Under the pieces are notes generated by a model that ran no database searches, was not told the origin of the DNA, and was given only the letters and a program-made list of their open reading frames with translations. DNA of 64,000 nt from Macrocybe gigantea. Its lineage: Eukaryota > Basidiomycota > Agaricomycetes > Agaricales > Callistosporiaceae. The translations under genes were made by a program, and so were the position numbers. Positions 62,614-64,000 of the stretch are shown one piece after another (position 1 is the stretch's first letter; each line of letters starts with the position of its first letter). Where the stretch lies: contig SJRY01000302.1 of assembly GCA_011319805.1 (NCBI GenBank), forward strand, positions 62,001 to 126,000. Direction: 5' to 3'.

Positions 62614-63433
62614 TACAGTACCCTTGCAAAAGTTTTGCAACATCATGTGTAAACAATAAACAAAAATTACTCTCTACACCTGCCCATACCCCACCTACCA
62701 TGCCTAAGACACCTGGAACCAAAAACACATCACCAGAGCTGTGATCCCTCATCTATCACAAATCCAAAGAAAACATGCCAATTCAAGATATTGCTACTTT
62801 TGTTGGAAGGGACTGCAGCACCATTTTTCACATTCTCAAAAACTATGATACCCAAGGTCATTTTGATGATACCCCATGCTTGGGTAGACCACCCAAGCTA
62901 GATGAGCGGTTCATACAACATCTCAAAGTTTCTCTAGATGGAAACAGATGCCAAACTCTCTCTGAGCTCACCCAAAATGTCAACACCTCTTGAGACGATC
63001 CTGTCCATCCAGACACTGTTAGGAGGGCTATCAGCAATCATTTAGGCATGAAAGGACATGTTGCAGCCAAGAAACCTTATCTCAAGCCTGAGCATCAGAA
63101 GGCACAGCTTGTATGGGCAAAGGAACACCAGGGTTGGGGGAGTGAGGACTGGAACCGGATGATTTGGACAGATGAGTCATCTGTGGAGATTGGGAAAAAC
63201 TCTAGGGTGGTCTGGGTGTGCAGGAGACCTAGAGAGAAGTATGACAAGAAGTGTCTCACTCCAACTTTCAAGTCAGGAAGGCAAAGTTTGATGATTTGGA
63301 GGTGTATGGCACATGGGAGGCTTGGTCCCTTATTAGAATCCCAAAGGATGCCAGAAAGGGGTCAGATTATATCAGATTAATCCTTTCTGGTCCCCTTTGG
63401 GATATCTATGAGGAGCTAAGTGAAGAGAGAGGG
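62614..63433 (+). mobile_element. Tc1/mariner-type DNA transposon, 5' part only
   Basis: A TA dinucleotide at 62614-62615 is followed by CAGTACCCTTGCAAAAGTTT (62616-62635), which looks like the left inverted terminal repeat and TA target site of this superfamily. The transposase remnant lies inside. The element stops at 63433 where an LTR begins; the missing right part should lie beyond the LTR retrotransposon, outside the window. Confidence 0.7.
62700..63433 (+). pseudogene. decayed Tc1/mariner transposase
   Basis: The frame from ATG 62700 encodes an HTH part (NMPIQDIATFVGRDCSTIFH, GRPPKLDERFIQHLKVSLDG), then PVHPDTVRRAISNHLGMKG and WNRMIWTDESSVEIGKN, which carries the first catalytic Asp. 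It has two in-frame TGA stops (62742 and 62991) and a one-base loss near 63331, after which DYIRLILSGPLWDIYEELS is in another frame. The second catalytic Asp and the Glu are absent because the LTR element interrupts the gene. It cannot be active. Confidence 0.8.
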
Positions 63434-63753
63434 TGTTAGGCTAGACGAATCTCAGAAGGACTCGGGCAGACTAAGTGTGAGAGTGGTCTTGAGATGATGG
63501 CAAAAGGAATATTAAGCCTAGCGCTACTGGTACATCTGGGAGTCCTTATATACATTACAGTACTCGAGCACGGACCATGGGCTGCGCAATGCTGTGGACT
63601 GCGGATGAGTAAGACTGGAAAGAGATGACTCAGGATGACTAGGGAAGTGGGATGACTCGATGGCTGCGTGCTGCGCAGTATGACAGGGAAGATAAGGGAT
63701 GTGGGAAAGATAAGATAAGAAAATGAATGGTCCTTTGGGCGACGTCTGTAACA
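63434..63753 (-). repeat. LTR of a retrotransposon (3' LTR, element on minus strand)
   Basis: The 320-bp unit begins TGTTA and ends TAACA, an inverted end pair. On the minus strand it contains a TATATAAGG box (63548-63556). Next to it, a purine-rich tract ACAGAGAGGGTGA (63754-63766, minus strand) serves as the polypurine tract. Together these show an element reading right to left. The partner LTR would be outside the window. Confidence 0.65.
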
Positions 63754-63766
63754 TCACCCTCTCTGT
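63754..63766 (-). other. polypurine tract of the LTR element
   Basis: ACAGAGAGGGTGA on the minus strand directly abuts the LTR, where plus-strand DNA synthesis would be primed. Confidence 0.5.
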
Positions 63767-63790
63767 AGATTCACGTCCTCCTGAAAAACC

Positions 63791-64000
63791 TTAGTCCAGC
63801 TGTCCCCACCCAGTATTGGTCTCCCAGGCGGTCGCGGCACGCGGAGCCCATGTATGAATGAGCTCTTCATTATAGGCGCGGATATGATGGAGTGTGGTGG
63901 CGAGGAGTTTAAGTCGCTGGTTTTCTGTGCGAAGCATTTCTATCACTTCACGAAGCGCGATACGTTCAGCTGCAGTGGGGCCAGTCCCATCAGAGGTTTG
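63791..64000 (-). CDS. C-terminal end of an LTR-retrotransposon ORF (partial)
   Basis: The frame is open from the right edge to a TAA at 63791 (69 codons). It has a heptad-like helix (AERIALREVIEMLRTENQRL, KLLATTLHHIRAYNEELIHT) and ends WETNTGWGQLD. It lies just inside the LTR, as the last ORF of such an element would. I do not recognise a pol domain in it, so it may be an accessory or gag-like end rather than integrase. It extends beyond the window. Confidence 0.5.
   Translation of the reverse strand, partial: QTSDGTGPTAAERIALREVIEMLRTENQRLKLLATTLHHIRAYNEELIHTWAPRAATAWETNTGWGQLD

Overview
This is a nuclear genome window from a filamentous basidiomycete, most likely an Agaricomycete. The genes are dense and cut by many short introns (about 45 to 75 nt). 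Introns have GT-AG ends and CTNAC-like branch points. The families are typical of mushrooms: an N-terminal membrane domain fused to WD40 repeats, F-box proteins, a CPAF-like S41 peptidase, an acid-sphingomyelinase homologue and a mitochondrial ArgJ. I see no prokaryotic features. All exon structures were inferred by eye, so gene ends are firmer than internal junctions.

Layout. A partial minus-strand gene runs off the left edge (1-268). A membrane/WD40 gene follows (982-5247). Next come three tandem small genes (6823-9520) for secreted peptides of 64-68 aa. Each has a 17-residue signal, an acidic stretch, one phase-0 intron, a conserved [LVI]RSP[ED]P motif and an extremely basic tail. I regard this array as the most original feature of the window. 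A purine-skewed, gene-poor stretch (about 10.6-12.9 kb) precedes a PNRC/EDC1-like gene (13031-14518). Then come mitochondrial KGD2, a secreted eqolisin-like protein, the farnesyltransferase alpha subunit RAM2, the mRNA export factor ALY/REF with a 652-nt intron, RNA polymerase III subunit RPC31, a RUD3-like golgin, an F-box protein, tRNA dihydrouridine synthase DUS1 and a secreted S41 peptidase (up to 34.1 kb). The 36-46 kb part holds a divergent polyol dehydrogenase/SDR pair, a hypothetical gene and a malic enzyme. From 46.5 to 62.4 kb are a single-pass membrane protein, an ABCC transporter, an acid sphingomyelinase homologue, ornithine/glutamate acetyltransferase (ARG7) and a divergent H2B/H2A pair. 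The right end is a nest of transposable elements: a decayed Tc1/mariner element interrupted by an LTR retrotransposon that leaves the window.

Organisation. Many genes are divergent pairs sharing 0.2-0.7 kb promoters: KGD2/eqolisin, ALY/RPC31, RUD3/F-box, DUS1/S41, dehydrogenase/SDR, sphingomyelinase/ARG7 and H2B/H2A. Four genes carry an apparent one-base loss, at C7, G8, A7 and C4 runs. This looks more like homopolymer undercalling in the assembly than gene death.
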